Source of the DNA: Actinomycetota bacterium
GTDB taxonomy: Bacteria; Actinomycetota; Acidimicrobiia; Acidimicrobiales; Acidimicrobilacustridaceae
DNA: 64,000 nt
Direction of reading: 5' to 3'
Assembly: GCA_016185305.1 (NCBI GenBank)
Contig: JACPNV010000007.1
Coordinates: 55,931 to 119,930, forward strand
Both the position numbers and the translations under genes were made by a program. Of the stretch, positions 51,109-62,182 are shown one piece after another; position 1 is the stretch's first letter, and each line of letters begins with the position of its first letter. The notes under the pieces were generated by a model. That model did not search any database. It was not told where the DNA came from and was given only the letters and a program-made list of their open reading frames with translations.

Positions 51109-51252
51109 CTAGTTGCCTGGGGGGCTGCGCCCCCACGCACTCTTCGCTGGCGCTCCGAGCGCTCCCCATCGCCGGCGGGCTCCCTGGCGGTCGCGCCGCC
51201 GGTCGGCGCTTGCCCCATCCCCAACAAATTGTCGATCCGTGGCTGCAAGCGC
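51109..51252 (+). repeat. Dispersed ~145-bp repeat, copy A
   Basis: Begins CTAGTTGCCTGGGGGG and ends CAAGCGC at the next CTAG. It contains a GGGGGC-TGC-GCCCCC hairpin, a GGCGG/CCGCC hairpin and a terminal inverted repeat GGCGCTTG (51205-51212)/CAAGCGCC (51246-51253). In tandem with copy B; the other copies are at 56458 and 62053. It encodes no plausible protein. Confidence 0.9.
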
Positions 51253-51401
51253 CTAGTTGCCTGGGGGGCTGCGCCCCCCCGCGCTCTCCGCTGGCGCTGC
51301 GAGCGCTCCCCATCGCCGGCGGGCTCCCTGGCGGTCGCGCCGCCGGCCGGCGCTTGCCGCATAGCCAACAAATTCTCGATACGTCGACCGCAAGCGCCTA
51401 G
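51253..51401 (+). repeat. Dispersed ~145-bp repeat, copy B
   Basis: Second tandem unit, about 90 percent like copy A by eye. Its last bases, CCTAG, run into GAGG to make the AGGAGG ribosome binding site (51400-51405) of hpf. Confidence 0.9.
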
Positions 51402-51413
51402 GAGGTATGTGCC

Positions 51414-51731
51414 TTGGAGATCACCATCAGCAGCCGAAACCTTGAGCTGTCCGAATCGCTGATCAGCACGATCCGGAAGAAGATCAACCGCTTGGGCCGC
51501 CTCAACGGCGAGCTGACAAGGGCGGAGGTCGTGTTCTACGAGGAGCAGAACCCGCGCATCGTCGACCGGGAGATCTGCGAGGTCTTCATGGATGGGCGTG
51601 GGCGCCACATCCGCTGCAAGGTGTCCGCACCAGATGCGTTCGCCGCGATCGACAAGGCCATCACCAAGCTCGAGCATCAGCTTGCAAAGGTGAAGACCCG
51701 CACCAACACGCGGGCCTACGTGAAGGTCTGA
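51414..51731 (+). CDS. hpf: Ribosome hibernation factor (HPF/RaiA family)
   Basis: A 105-residue protein of the short HPF/YfiA type: LEITISSRNLELSESLISTI at the start, then KINRLGRL and DAFAAIDKAITKLEHQLAK. It binds the 30S A and P sites when growth slows. The C-terminal dimerisation domain of long HPF is absent, which is unusual beside the long HPF of many actinobacteria. The TTG at 51414 follows AGGAGG by 8 nt. That site lies at the boundary of repeat copy B, so the repeat has set this gene's translation signal. It precedes secA, as in other actinobacteria. Confidence 0.88.
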   Translation: MEITISSRNLELSESLISTIRKKINRLGRLNGELTRAEVVFYEEQNPRIVDREICEVFMDGRGRHIRCKVSAPDAFAAIDKAITKLEHQLAKVKTRTNTRAYVKV

Positions 51732-51836
51732 CACACAGGTGCCGGCTTGCCGGTGCCGCAGCGACGAACCACTCGCCAGCACTAACCTGCCCGCATCGGC
51801 GCGTTCACCCGGATCGACAAGTGGAACGACGACACC

Positions 51837-52490
51837 ATGCGTGTCGTCGTGTGCGACGACGCCGGGTTGTTCCGTCGCCGCATGATCGTCGGCCTCGAGA
51901 TCGAGCGTGACATCGAAGTGATCGGGGAGTGCGACGATGCCGAGCAGGCGATACGTGTGTGCCGAGATCTCGCGCCTGACGTCGCGTTCGTGGGGATGCA
52001 GCTGTCGCAGATCGGTGGCGTCCGGACGACGGCCGGGATCCGTGAGGTCATACCCGCGTGCAAGGTCGTGGTCGTGCTCAGCGCCGAGGATCATGCCGAT
52101 GCAGTGCGCGCCATCAGGGCCGGCGCGGTCGGGTTCTTGAGCCGGGACGACGCCGTTCCGCGTGCGGCGTTGACGACCCGCCAGGTCGCGTCCGGCCAAG
52201 TTGTGGTGCCTCCGGTGGTTGCGGCGCAGATGCTGATCGAGGTCGATGCTCTTGGCCGGCTCGGGGACGACAACCAGCCGCGCCTGGCGCCGCCCCGTCT
52301 CACCACGCGCGAGCGGCAGGCACTCGAGCAGGTCGGCGACAACGTGCAGCCCGAGCACACCGCCGGCGCGATGAACATGCCGGTTGCATCCGTGCACAAC
52401 TTGGCGGCGTCGGCGGTGCTGAAGCTGCACCGCTACGCCCGCAGCGAAGCGGTCATGTACACCGTCGCCGACAAGCTCTTCGGTGTCTGA
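51837..52490 (+). CDS. Degenerate NarL/LuxR-type response regulator
   Basis: A 217-residue protein with receiver and LuxR-type HTH domains. The acidic pocket is kept (VVVCDD, Asp7-Asp8) and so is the Ser of VVLSAED, but the phosphoacceptor Asp is Gly53 in PDVAFVGMQL and the conserved Lys is Arg in FLSRDD. The HTH (LTTRERQALEQ and VHNLAASAVLKLHRYARS) is recognisable but divergent. It is probably a phosphorylation-independent regulator. No histidine kinase is adjacent. It lies alone between hpf and secA, so it may sense something about growth state. Confidence 0.78.
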   Translation: MRVVVCDDAGLFRRRMIVGLEIERDIEVIGECDDAEQAIRVCRDLAPDVAFVGMQLSQIGGVRTTAGIREVIPACKVVVVLSAEDHADAVRAIRAGAVGFLSRDDAVPRAALTTRQVASGQVVVPPVVAAQMLIEVDALGRLGDDNQPRLAPPRLTTRERQALEQVGDNVQPEHTAGAMNMPVASVHNLAASAVLKLHRYARSEAVMYTVADKLFGV

Positions 52491-52558
52491 TCTCCCTGTT
52501 GACGTGCTGTGGAGCCGAAGTCCCCGGCACATGATCCCCCCACTAGCATGGGCGGACC

Positions 52559-55294
<2,736 letters not shown>

Positions 55295-55351
55295 CGCGGC
55301 AGGCGGTGGAGCGGAATCGCCCGCACCGCCCGGGTATCGTCGGCAGTCGCC

Positions 55352-56461
55352 ATGAAGGACTTCTCGGACGATCTCGCATCACTTCGCAAACGGCTGGATG
55401 AGGCGCGCACGTACTTGAAGATCGACGAGTTGCGCAGCCAGCAGCCGCAGCTCGAGACCGAAGCGTCCCGCCCCGATCTGTGGGACGATCCCGACCGCGC
55501 CCGCCACGTCACCGGCGAGCTGGCTGCCATGACCGACGACCTCGAGAGCTATGACAGCCTCGATGGGAAGATCGAAGAGGCCGAGACCTTGTTCGAGCTG
55601 GGCAGGGAAGAGGGTGACGACTCGGTCGAGCCGGAGATCGCTGCCCTCGCGGCCGAGGTCGACCGACGCTTCGACGCGCTCGAGCTTCGCAGCCTCTTCA
55701 CCGGTGAGTACGACGACCACAGCGCGGTGTGCGAGATCCACTCGGGCGCGGGCGGCACCGACGCCGCCGATTGGGCCAACATGCTGCTGCGCATGTTCCT
55801 CCGGTGGTCCGAGCGCAAGGGCTTCCAGGTCGAGCTCGACTCGGTCAACCCCGGCACCGAAGCTGGCATCTCGTCGGCGACGTTCATTGTCAAAGGCCGC
55901 AACGCCTACGGCATGCTCAAAGGCGAGCAGGGTACGCACCGTCTCGTGCGCATCTCGCCGTTCAACGCGCAGGGCAAGCGACAGACGGCCTTCGCCGGTT
56001 TCAGCGCGGTCCCCTTCATCGAGGACAGCGACGACATCGACTTCGAGATCGACGAGAAAGACATCCGTGTCGACACGTACCACTCGTCGGGCGCCGGCGG
56101 CCAGCACGTCAACGTGACCGACTCGGCGATCCGCATCACCCACTTCCCGACCGGGATCGTGGTCTCTTGCCAGAACGAGCGCAGCCAGCGCCAGAACCGC
56201 GAGCGCGCCATGCAGATCCTCAAGGCCAAGCTCGTCGATGTCGAGCGGCGCCGGCGTGCGGAAGAGATGGCGAAGGTGACCGGTGAGAAGACCATGGCCG
56301 ACTTCGGCACGCAGATCCGCTCCTATGTCCTGCATCCCTACCAGATGGTGAAAGACCTGCGTTCGGAGCACGAGACGAGCAACGTCGACGCCGTGCTCGA
56401 CGGCGACCTCGACCAGTTCATCGAGTCGTACCTGCGCTACGAGCGCGCCCAGGCGTCCTAG
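55352..56461 (+). CDS. prfB: Peptide chain release factor 2
   Basis: A 369-residue RF2 that terminates translation at UGA and UAA. The SPF tripeptide is in RISPFNAQGKRQT and the GGQ motif at residues 249-251. The reading frame is continuous, so the programmed +1 frameshift found in many RF2 genes is absent. TATCGT at 55333-55338 may be the -10 box. The stop codon TAG at 56459-56461 is the second to fourth base of repeat copy C (CTAG), so the repeat has replaced the original end of the gene; the last conserved segment (LDQFIESYLRYERAQ) is intact. Confidence 0.96.
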   Translation: MKDFSDDLASLRKRLDEARTYLKIDELRSQQPQLETEASRPDLWDDPDRARHVTGELAAMTDDLESYDSLDGKIEEAETLFELGREEGDDSVEPEIAALAAEVDRRFDALELRSLFTGEYDDHSAVCEIHSGAGGTDAADWANMLLRMFLRWSERKGFQVELDSVNPGTEAGISSATFIVKGRNAYGMLKGEQGTHRLVRISPFNAQGKRQTAFAGFSAVPFIEDSDDIDFEIDEKDIRVDTYHSSGAGGQHVNVTDSAIRITHFPTGIVVSCQNERSQRQNRERAMQILKAKLVDVERRRRAEEMAKVTGEKTMADFGTQIRSYVLHPYQMVKDLRSEHETSNVDAVLDGDLDQFIESYLRYERAQAS

Positions 56462-56601
56462 TTGCCTGGGGGGCTGCGCCCCCACGCGCTCTCCGCTGGC
56501 GCTCCGAGTGCTCCCCATCACCGGCGGGCTCCCTGGCGGTCGCGCCACCGGAAGGCGCTTGCCCCATCGCCAACAACTTGTCGATCCGTGGCCGCAAGCG
56601 C
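56458..56601 (+). repeat. Dispersed ~145-bp repeat, copy C
   Basis: Full-length copy with the same CTAGTTGCCTGGGGGG start and CAAGCGC end. It provides the prfB stop codon and fills most of the 382-bp prfB-ftsE gap. The rest of the gap holds a TACCCT -10 candidate (56781-56786) and the palindrome CCTGGCGCCAGG (56806-56817). Confidence 0.9.
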
Positions 56602-56843
56602 CTAACGAGGCGCTGCCGGCCGGCGGATCTGGGCCGAATCTGGGCCCCATGCACCACCGCGGCGCGGGCCGCGTCTACGGTGACGGCTTGCGCCACGGGG
56701 CGGCACGAGGCTGGCGCCGCAACGCAAACGTAACGACGTCCGGCCGTGGAGCCCGAGTTTGTGCAAACGCCCAGGTCGTCTACCCTGTCGTCCGCCTGTC
56801 GCCAACCTGGCGCCAGGCAACCAAGCAGTAACTCTTTCGTAAC

Positions 56844-57521
56844 ATGATCAAGCTCGACAACGTCACCAAGGTCTACAAGGGCGACGTCGTCGCCCTCCGC
56901 AACGCCTCCGTCGAGATCGCCAAGAGCGAGTTCGTGTTCCTCGTCGGCCCGTCGGGCTCGGGCAAGTCGACGTTCATCCGCCTCCTCAACAAGGACCAGA
57001 CCCCGAGCGCGGGTCGCATCTTCGTGGCCGGCAAAGACATCGGCGAGCTGTCGTCGTGGAAGGTGCCCTACCTCCGGCGCAACATCGGCACCGTCTACCA
57101 AGACTTCAAGCTGCTCGCGAACAAGACCGTCGGCGAGAACGTCGCCTTCGCCCTCGAGGTGATCGGCCGTCCTCGCCATGTCATACAGACCCAGGTGCCG
57201 GCGATCCTCGATCTCGTGGGCCTCGGCAACAAGGCGGGCAACTTTCCCCACGAGCTGTCCGGCGGCGAGCAGCAGCGCGTCTCCATCGCGAGGGCGTTCG
57301 TGAACCGGCCGCTCATCCTGCTTGCCGACGAGCCCACCGGCAACCTCGACCCCGCGACGTCGGTCGGAATCATGCAGCTCCTCGACAAGATCAACAAGAC
57401 GGGGACCACGGTCATCATGGCGACACACGACCGAGGCATCGTCGATCGCATGCGTCGGCGGGTGATCGAGCTCGACCGGGGTGAGATCGTCCGCGACCAG
57501 GTCCGTGGCGTCTACGAGTAG
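56844..57521 (+). CDS. ftsE: Cell division ATP-binding protein FtsE
   Basis: A 225-residue ABC ATPase that with FtsX forms a divisome complex controlling peptidoglycan hydrolases. Walker A is [10 protein letters not shown], the signature LSGGEQQR, Walker [14 protein letters not shown], and the switch His is in MATHDR. No ribosome binding site precedes the ATG; the upstream has two GTAAC copies (56828-56832 and 56839-56843). It is followed by ftsX after 17 nt and then an M23 hydrolase. Confidence 0.95.
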   Translation: MIKLDNVTKVYKGDVVALRNASVEIAKSEFVFLVGPSGSGKSTFIRLLNKDQTPSAGRIFVAGKDIGELSSWKVPYLRRNIGTVYQDFKLLANKTVGENVAFALEVIGRPRHVIQTQVPAILDLVGLGNKAGNFPHELSGGEQQRVSIARAFVNRPLILLADEPTGNLDPATSVGIMQLLDKINKTGTTVIMATHDRGIVDRMRRRVIELDRGEIVRDQVRGVYE

Positions 57522-57538
57522 GCAGCGAGGAACCTCAC

Positions 57539-58435
57539 ATGGCCATCAAAGTCGACTATGTCGTCCGCGAGACAAGCACGAACCTGTTCCGCAACCTCTC
57601 CATCACGCTCGCGTCGATCCTCACCGTCATGGTGTCGCTCTTCCTGCTCGGCATGGCCTTGACGGTCAATCTCGGCGTGAACAAGGCGACCCAACGGTGG
57701 CAGGGCGGCATCGAGTTCATCGTCTTCATCAACCCGGGCGCCACAACCGAACAGGTGGGGGCGGTCGACAAGGCGCTGAGAGAGAGTCCAGAGGTCGAGA
57801 AGCTCACCTATGTCGACCAGAACCAGGCGATGGAGGAGTTCCGCTCGCTGTTCGCCAACCAGCCCGAGCTGATCGACACCGTGACCCCCGACATCTTGCC
57901 GCCGTCGTACCGTGTCGTACCGCTCAACAAGAGCTCGGACACCGTTGAGGCCCTGAGCGAGCAATACCGGGGCAAACCCGGCGTGAAGTCGGTCGTCTCG
58001 GCCACCGAGACCATCAAGCTGGTGCAGAAGCTCTCGGGAACCTTGACCGTGTTCATGTACGTCGTCGCGGGGGTGTTGTTGGGGGCTTCCATCCTTCTCG
58101 TGCTCAACACCATTCGGATGGCGATGTACGCCCGGCGCCGTGAGATAGAGGTGATGAAGCTCGTTGGTGCGACCAACTGGTTCATCCGGGTGCCGTTCAT
58201 GACCGAGGGGCTGGTCCAAGGCGTCATCGGCGCGGGACTTGCGATCGGTCTGTTGGTATTGTTTCGCCCGTTCTACGAACGAATCGTCCCTGACCCCACC
58301 CAGTTCCCGTTGTTCTCCGGCATGGTGCCCGCCAGTTCCGAGCTGTTCGGAATCTACGTGGTGCTCGCGTTCATCGGATGCGTGATCGGAACGATCGGGG
58401 CCGGGGTCGCGGTGACGAGGTTCCTCGACGTCTAG
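57539..58435 (+). CDS. ftsX: Cell division membrane protein FtsX
   Basis: A 298-residue FtsX. The cytoplasmic start VDYVVRETSTNLFRNLS leads to the first helix, an extracellular loop of about 110 residues (with IEFIVFINPGATTEQ), and three C-terminal helices; ANTIRMAMYARRREIEVMKLVGA-like LNTIRMAMYARRREIEVM is the coupling segment that contacts FtsE. FtsX transmits FtsE ATPase cycles to outside hydrolases via this loop. The ATG at 57539 is preceded by a GAGGAA ribosome binding site. The next gene is a coiled-coil M23 peptidase, the expected type of partner. Confidence 0.95.
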   Translation: MAIKVDYVVRETSTNLFRNLSITLASILTVMVSLFLLGMALTVNLGVNKATQRWQGGIEFIVFINPGATTEQVGAVDKALRESPEVEKLTYVDQNQAMEEFRSLFANQPELIDTVTPDILPPSYRVVPLNKSSDTVEALSEQYRGKPGVKSVVSATETIKLVQKLSGTLTVFMYVVAGVLLGASILLVLNTIRMAMYARRREIEVMKLVGATNWFIRVPFMTEGLVQGVIGAGLAIGLLVLFRPFYERIVPDPTQFPLFSGMVPASSELFGIYVVLAFIGCVIGTIGAGVAVTRFLDV

Positions 58436-58463
58436 GTCACGACACAGAGAAGGGGGTGAGCGG

Positions 58464-59924
58464 GTGGAGCGGTTGAAGCCGAGGTGCGCGGCACCAGCCA
58501 CCATCCCTCGCGCCTCGGGCCCTCGCCGCGTCCCGCGGGGCGCCATCTTCGCTGTGATCGTCTGTGTCCTCCTGGTGGCGCCCTCGCTCGCCTCGGCCCA
58601 GACGGTGCCGCCCACGACGCCACCGACCAACCCGCCGACCACGCCGACCTCCGGCCCGACCACGACGCTGGCACCCACGACCACGACCACCACGACACCA
58701 ACGCCGACAGAGCCATCCACGTCGACGTCGACCGTGCCCAGCTCGACGACAACCGCACCAGAGGGCCCGACCACGACCCAGCCCCCCGGGTCGCCGGCCC
58801 TGAACGACCCCAGCATCCTTGACGCGCTGAAAGCAGGAAGCGGCGAGCTCACCACCGACGAGCTCGACCTCCTGCAGCGGTTCCTCGATGCCCAGGGCCG
58901 GGTCAACGCCATCACCGACGACCTCATCAAGATCAACGAGCAGTACCTCTCGAGCCAGCAAGACATGCTCGATGCGATCTCCCGGGGGGCCGACGCCGAC
59001 GACCGCCTCCGGCGTAGCAGCGACCAGCTCGCGACGGCCCAGGCCGAGCTCGACAGGCAGCGCAGGCAGCTTCAGGAAGACGCGGTCAGCTCCTATGTCG
59101 GCGGGGGCCGCAGCATGGCGCAGGTGCGGGCGATGATGAAGGCCGAGACGGTCGACGATCTCTCGAAGTCGCGCATCTACGCTTCGGCGGTCGCCGAGGA
59201 CGAGCAGCAACTCGTCGACCTCTACAAGGAGCTTCGCCGCCAGGTCGACGAGCTGCGGCGCCAAGCCGACCAGGATCGCAACGATGCCACCGAGGCTCGC
59301 GACGGCCTCGCAGCGCGGCAGTCAGCTCTCGATCAGCAGCGCCAAGATCTGCTGGCCACGCGCGAGAAAGAGCAAGGCTCGGTCGAAGAGAAGGTGAAGC
59401 TTCTCGCCGAGGTCGAGGCGAGCAAGGGCGACTACCTTCGCCGCTACTACGAGCGCCAGACCTCCGGCGGCGACATCGGGGCCAGGCTGAAGCAGCTCCA
59501 GGCCGGCGAGATTCTCCCACCGAACACCAACGGCACGCTGCGCCAGCCGCTCCAGAGCTACCGGCTGACCCAGCCGTTCGGCTGCAAGACCAATCCGCTC
59601 TATGGCACCAACAGCTGCCACCCGGGCCTCGACATGGCCGCACCTTCGGGGACGCCGCTGTACGCCTCGGCCGACGGCACCGTCGTGATGGCCCAGTGGT
59701 ACGACGGCTATGGCTTGTGTGTGGTGATCAGGCACGACAACGGCCTCGCGACGCTCTACGCGCATCAGTCCGCCCTCGCGGTGCAAGAGGGTGACCGCGT
59801 CGCTGCCGGCCAGGTCATCGGCTACGTCGGCAGCACCGGCAACTCGACCGGTCCGCACGTCCACTGGGAGGTCCGCGTGTTCGGCGACGTGAAAGACCCC
59901 GTTCCGTTCATGCGGCCGATCTGA
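58464..59924 (+). CDS. Secreted coiled-coil M23 peptidase (FtsEX-linked hydrolase candidate)
   Basis: A 486-residue protein. A signal segment ends near residue 47 (SLASA), then a 65-residue Thr/Pro linker, two coiled-coil stretches (residues about 130-340) and a C-terminal M23 domain. Zinc ligands and catalytic residues are intact: His386 and Asp390 in HPGLD, His434 and HVH at 465-467. It would cut peptidoglycan peptide bonds. The EnvC-like coiled-coil layout and position 28 nt after ftsX suggest regulation by FtsEX; unlike EnvC the catalytic site is complete. The GTG at 58464 comes after an AGAAGGGGG ribosome binding site. smpB, common after ftsX, is not here. Confidence 0.88.
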   Translation: MERLKPRCAAPATIPRASGPRRVPRGAIFAVIVCVLLVAPSLASAQTVPPTTPPTNPPTTPTSGPTTTLAPTTTTTTTPTPTEPSTSTSTVPSSTTTAPEGPTTTQPPGSPALNDPSILDALKAGSGELTTDELDLLQRFLDAQGRVNAITDDLIKINEQYLSSQQDMLDAISRGADADDRLRRSSDQLATAQAELDRQRRQLQEDAVSSYVGGGRSMAQVRAMMKAETVDDLSKSRIYASAVAEDEQQLVDLYKELRRQVDELRRQADQDRNDATEARDGLAARQSALDQQRQDLLATREKEQGSVEEKVKLLAEVEASKGDYLRRYYERQTSGGDIGARLKQLQAGEILPPNTNGTLRQPLQSYRLTQPFGCKTNPLYGTNSCHPGLDMAAPSGTPLYASADGTVVMAQWYDGYGLCVVIRHDNGLATLYAHQSALAVQEGDRVAAGQVIGYVGSTGNSTGPHVHWEVRVFGDVKDPVPFMRPI

Positions 59925-59963
59925 GTGGAGGTGCTCCTGCCGGTGTTGGCTCATGGGTCGGCA

Positions 59964-59969
59964 TAGGCT
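59964..59969 (+). promoter_or_regulatory. -10-like TAGGCT, 6 nt before enoyl-CoA hydratase GTG
   Basis: TAGGCT-N6-GTG; fits a leaderless promoter separating this gene from the ftsEX-M23 group. Confidence 0.5.
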
Positions 59970-59975
59970 CCGGGC

Positions 59976-60869
59976 GTGCCCGGGCAAGACGCGTTCGTTG
60001 AGGTTCGCTACACCGTCGACGGAGCGGTCGCGACGATCACGCTGAACCGGCCCGAGCGGCTCAACGCGTTCACGACCACCATGCAGCGGGAGATGAACGC
60101 GGCGTTCGACCTTGCCGACGCCGACGACGGCGTTCGTGCCGTCATCGTGACGGGGGAGGGACGGGGCTTTTGCGCCGGTGCCGATCTCGGGGCCGGCGGC
60201 GAGACGTTCGACGCGGAGTCGCCGGCGGCAACGGCGGAGGCCCCGGTCGGTGCCGCGCCGCCGCACTACCCGCGAGACTTCGGCGGCAAGCTGACCTTGC
60301 GCATCTTCGAGTGCACCAAACCGGTGATCGCTGCCATCAACGGTCCCGCGGTCGGTATCGGGGCGACCATGACGCTGCCCATGGACATCCGGCTCGCGTC
60401 CGACAATGCCAGGTTCGGCTTCGTGTTCGCGGGCCGGGGCATCGTCCCCGAAGCGGCATCGAGTTGGTTCCTGCCACGGGTCGTCGGCATCAACCGAGCT
60501 CTCGAATGGTGCATGACGGCGCGGGTGTTCCCGGCGGCCGAGGCGCTGGCAGGCGGCCTCGTCCGTAGCATCCACCCCGCCGACGAGCTGCTGCCCGCGG
60601 CTCATTCGCTCGCCGAAGAGATCGCCACGAACGCGGCGCCGGTGTCGGTGACGTTGGTCCGCCAGATGCTGTGGCGCATGCTTGGTGCCGGCCATCCGAT
60701 GGAGGCGCACAAGGTCGATTCGCGCGGTGTCTACTCGACCGGTCGGAGCGCGGACGCTCGCGAAGGCGTCATGGCGTTCCTCGAGAAGCGGGCTGCGCAG
60801 TGGTCGATGAGGCCGTCGACCGACATGCCCGAGTGGTACCCCTGGTGGGACGACCCCGCCTACGAGTAG
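59976..60869 (+). CDS. Enoyl-CoA hydratase/isomerase family protein
   Basis: A 297-residue crotonase-fold protein. LNRPERLNAF, the oxyanion segment GRGFCAGADLG and GPAVGIGATMTLPMDIRLAS are present; the Glu of GIVPEAASS is the catalytic residue kept in hydratases, while the first usual Glu position is in the divergent AGGETFDAES loop. It is likely a fatty or other acyl-CoA hydratase. An insertion near residues 75-95 and a long C-terminus (DMPEWYPWWDD) resemble a group common in steroid and lipid-degrading actinobacteria. No other beta-oxidation gene is next to it. Confidence 0.82.
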   Translation: MPGQDAFVEVRYTVDGAVATITLNRPERLNAFTTTMQREMNAAFDLADADDGVRAVIVTGEGRGFCAGADLGAGGETFDAESPAATAEAPVGAAPPHYPRDFGGKLTLRIFECTKPVIAAINGPAVGIGATMTLPMDIRLASDNARFGFVFAGRGIVPEAASSWFLPRVVGINRALEWCMTARVFPAAEALAGGLVRSIHPADELLPAAHSLAEEIATNAAPVSVTLVRQMLWRMLGAGHPMEAHKVDSRGVYSTGRSADAREGVMAFLEKRAAQWSMRPSTDMPEWYPWWDDPAYE

Positions 60870-60917
60870 GCCGCGACCGCCAGCGGCTGCTGATGCGCGA
60901 CGGCACGTTCAGCGGGG

Positions 60918-61466
60918 TCAGCGCACGGTGAAGAGGTCGGTGGTCTGTTTGACCCGCCCGGTCTCGACCTCGAACACGAAGCCGGCGACCGCGGTGCCAC
61001 GTGGAAGGTACGGGCAGTTCGCGAGGTCGCGGACGTCGCTGAGCAAGGTGTGGTGCCCGTCGTAGGTCGTCATGAAGTCGATTCCTGCCGGATCGTTGCC
61101 CGTCTTCTCGAGCACGGCCTGGGCGACATCCATGGACGACAGGCTGTGCGTCGCGCATTGCGTGTGGTGCACGACGGCGATCCGACTGACATCGAGCTTG
61201 ATCGTGCTCATGATCAACGACCGCAGGACGTCAGCGCTCACCCGAGCGCCCGCGTTGCGGATGATGTGGACGTCGCCGGGTTCCATGTCGAAGCACGAGA
61301 GCGGGTCGAATCGACAGTCCATGCACGAGACGATGGCCATCGCCCGGGCCGGGATCGGCGAGAGCCGGCCGTGGCCGAACGTCGCCGCGTACCGATCGGC
61401 TGCTTCGAGGATGTCTGCGAACGTCGACGGGCCTTTCGTGACCGAAGCGGGATCGTGGCTGGTCAA
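60918..61466 (-). CDS. Beta-class carbonic anhydrase-like protein
   Basis: A 182-residue protein with the beta-carbonic anhydrase core: CMDCR (Cys-x-Asp-x-Arg), a second dyad HHTQC (His-x-x-Cys) and IRNAGAR between them. These bind zinc and position the Asp/Arg pair. This is the short group of the mycobacterial Rv1284 type. I use the TTG at 61466 because it overlaps the upstream stop (TTGA) and has GGAG 8 nt before it; an ATG at 61499 would add 11 residues. It forms a coupled pair with the peroxiredoxin-like gene. It would interconvert CO2 and bicarbonate in the cytoplasm. Confidence 0.8.
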   Translation of the reverse strand: MTSHDPASVTKGPSTFADILEAADRYAATFGHGRLSPIPARAMAIVSCMDCRFDPLSCFDMEPGDVHIIRNAGARVSADVLRSLIMSTIKLDVSRIAVVHHTQCATHSLSSMDVAQAVLEKTGNDPAGIDFMTTYDGHHTLLSDVRDLANCPYLPRGTAVAGFVFEVETGRVKQTTDLFTVR

Positions 61467-62041
61467 GCGAAGTACTCCGGTTCGTTGCCGGGGTTCCATT
61501 TGATGCTGCAACCGATGCTCGGTCGCTGGGGCTCGGCGACGGGTTCGCCGGCGAGGACCGCGTCGACGGCGGCCTTCAGGTCGGCGCCGGTGACCGGCTC
61601 GCCGTTGCCGGGCCGGCTGGCGTCGAACTGGCCGCGGTAGGCCAGGCGCCGGTCGCGGTCGAAGACGTAGAAGTCGGGAGTGCAGGCGGCCCGGTACGCC
61701 TTGGCCACGGCCTGGCTCTCGTCGAACAGGTAGGGGAAGTCGAACCCGTATGCCCGAGCGGTCACCGCCATCTGGTCCGGCGCGTCGGCGGGGTAGGCGT
61801 CGATGTCGTTGCTGCTGATGCCGACCACCGACACGCCCTCGGCCTGCAGGCGCTGGGTCACCAGTGCGAGCTCACGGGCGATGTGCCGCACGTACGGGCA
61901 GTGGTTGCAGAGGAACATCACGACCAGGGCCGCCGACCCGTCGAAGTCGGCCAACCGGTGGATGGTGCCAGCGGGGTCGGGGAGCGCGAAGTCGGGGGCG
62001 GCGGTTCCCAGCTCCGCCATCGTCGAGCGCGTCGCGACCAT
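61463..62041 (-). CDS. Thioredoxin/AhpC-like redoxin
   Basis: A 192-residue thioredoxin-fold protein. LGTAAPDFALPD opens the AhpC/TSA-type fold, VVMFLCNHCPYVRHI has the redox CNHC, and CTPDFYVFDRDRRL follows as the cis-Pro region. The CxxC makes it closer to TlpA/thiol-disulfide proteins than to peroxiredoxins. The ATG at 62041 is chosen because relatives begin about eight residues before LGT; TAGCCT, half of which comes from the repeat D end, lies 8 nt upstream. An internal ATG at 62020 is the alternative. Confidence 0.82.
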   Translation of the reverse strand: MVATRSTMAELGTAAPDFALPDPAGTIHRLADFDGSAALVVMFLCNHCPYVRHIARELALVTQRLQAEGVSVVGISSNDIDAYPADAPDQMAVTARAYGFDFPYLFDESQAVAKAYRAACTPDFYVFDRDRRLAYRGQFDASRPGNGEPVTGADLKAAVDAVLAGEPVAEPQRPSIGCSIKWNPGNEPEYFA

Positions 62042-62052
62042 CGGGAAACAGG

Positions 62053-62139
62053 CTAGGCGCGCCAGGAGCCCGCCGGCGATGGGGAGCGCTCGGAGCGTCA
62101 GCGGAGCGCGCGTGGGGGCGCGGCCCCCGAGGCAACTAG
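62053..62139 (-). repeat. Dispersed repeat, copy D (truncated, inverted)
   Basis: Reads on the minus strand from CTAG at 62136-62139 through the GGGGGC-GCG-type hairpin and the CGCTCCGAGCGCTCCCC segment, then stops after about 80 nt at another CGCCTAG (62053). A detached unit end, CTAGGCGCTTG, lies at 62146-62156. It sits directly upstream of the redoxin gene. Confidence 0.85.
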
Positions 62140-62182
62140 CTAGGACTAGGCGCTTGCTCACGGCGGCCTACCATCCGGCATC

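Noticed and set aside
51109..51401. Tandem repeat pair as a CRISPR array
   Set aside because: Units are ~145 bp, directly abutting with no spacers, and no cas gene is present.
55352..55430. Programmed frameshift site in prfB
   Set aside because: The reading frame is continuous from the ATG through SPF and GGQ motifs; no in-frame stop is bypassed.
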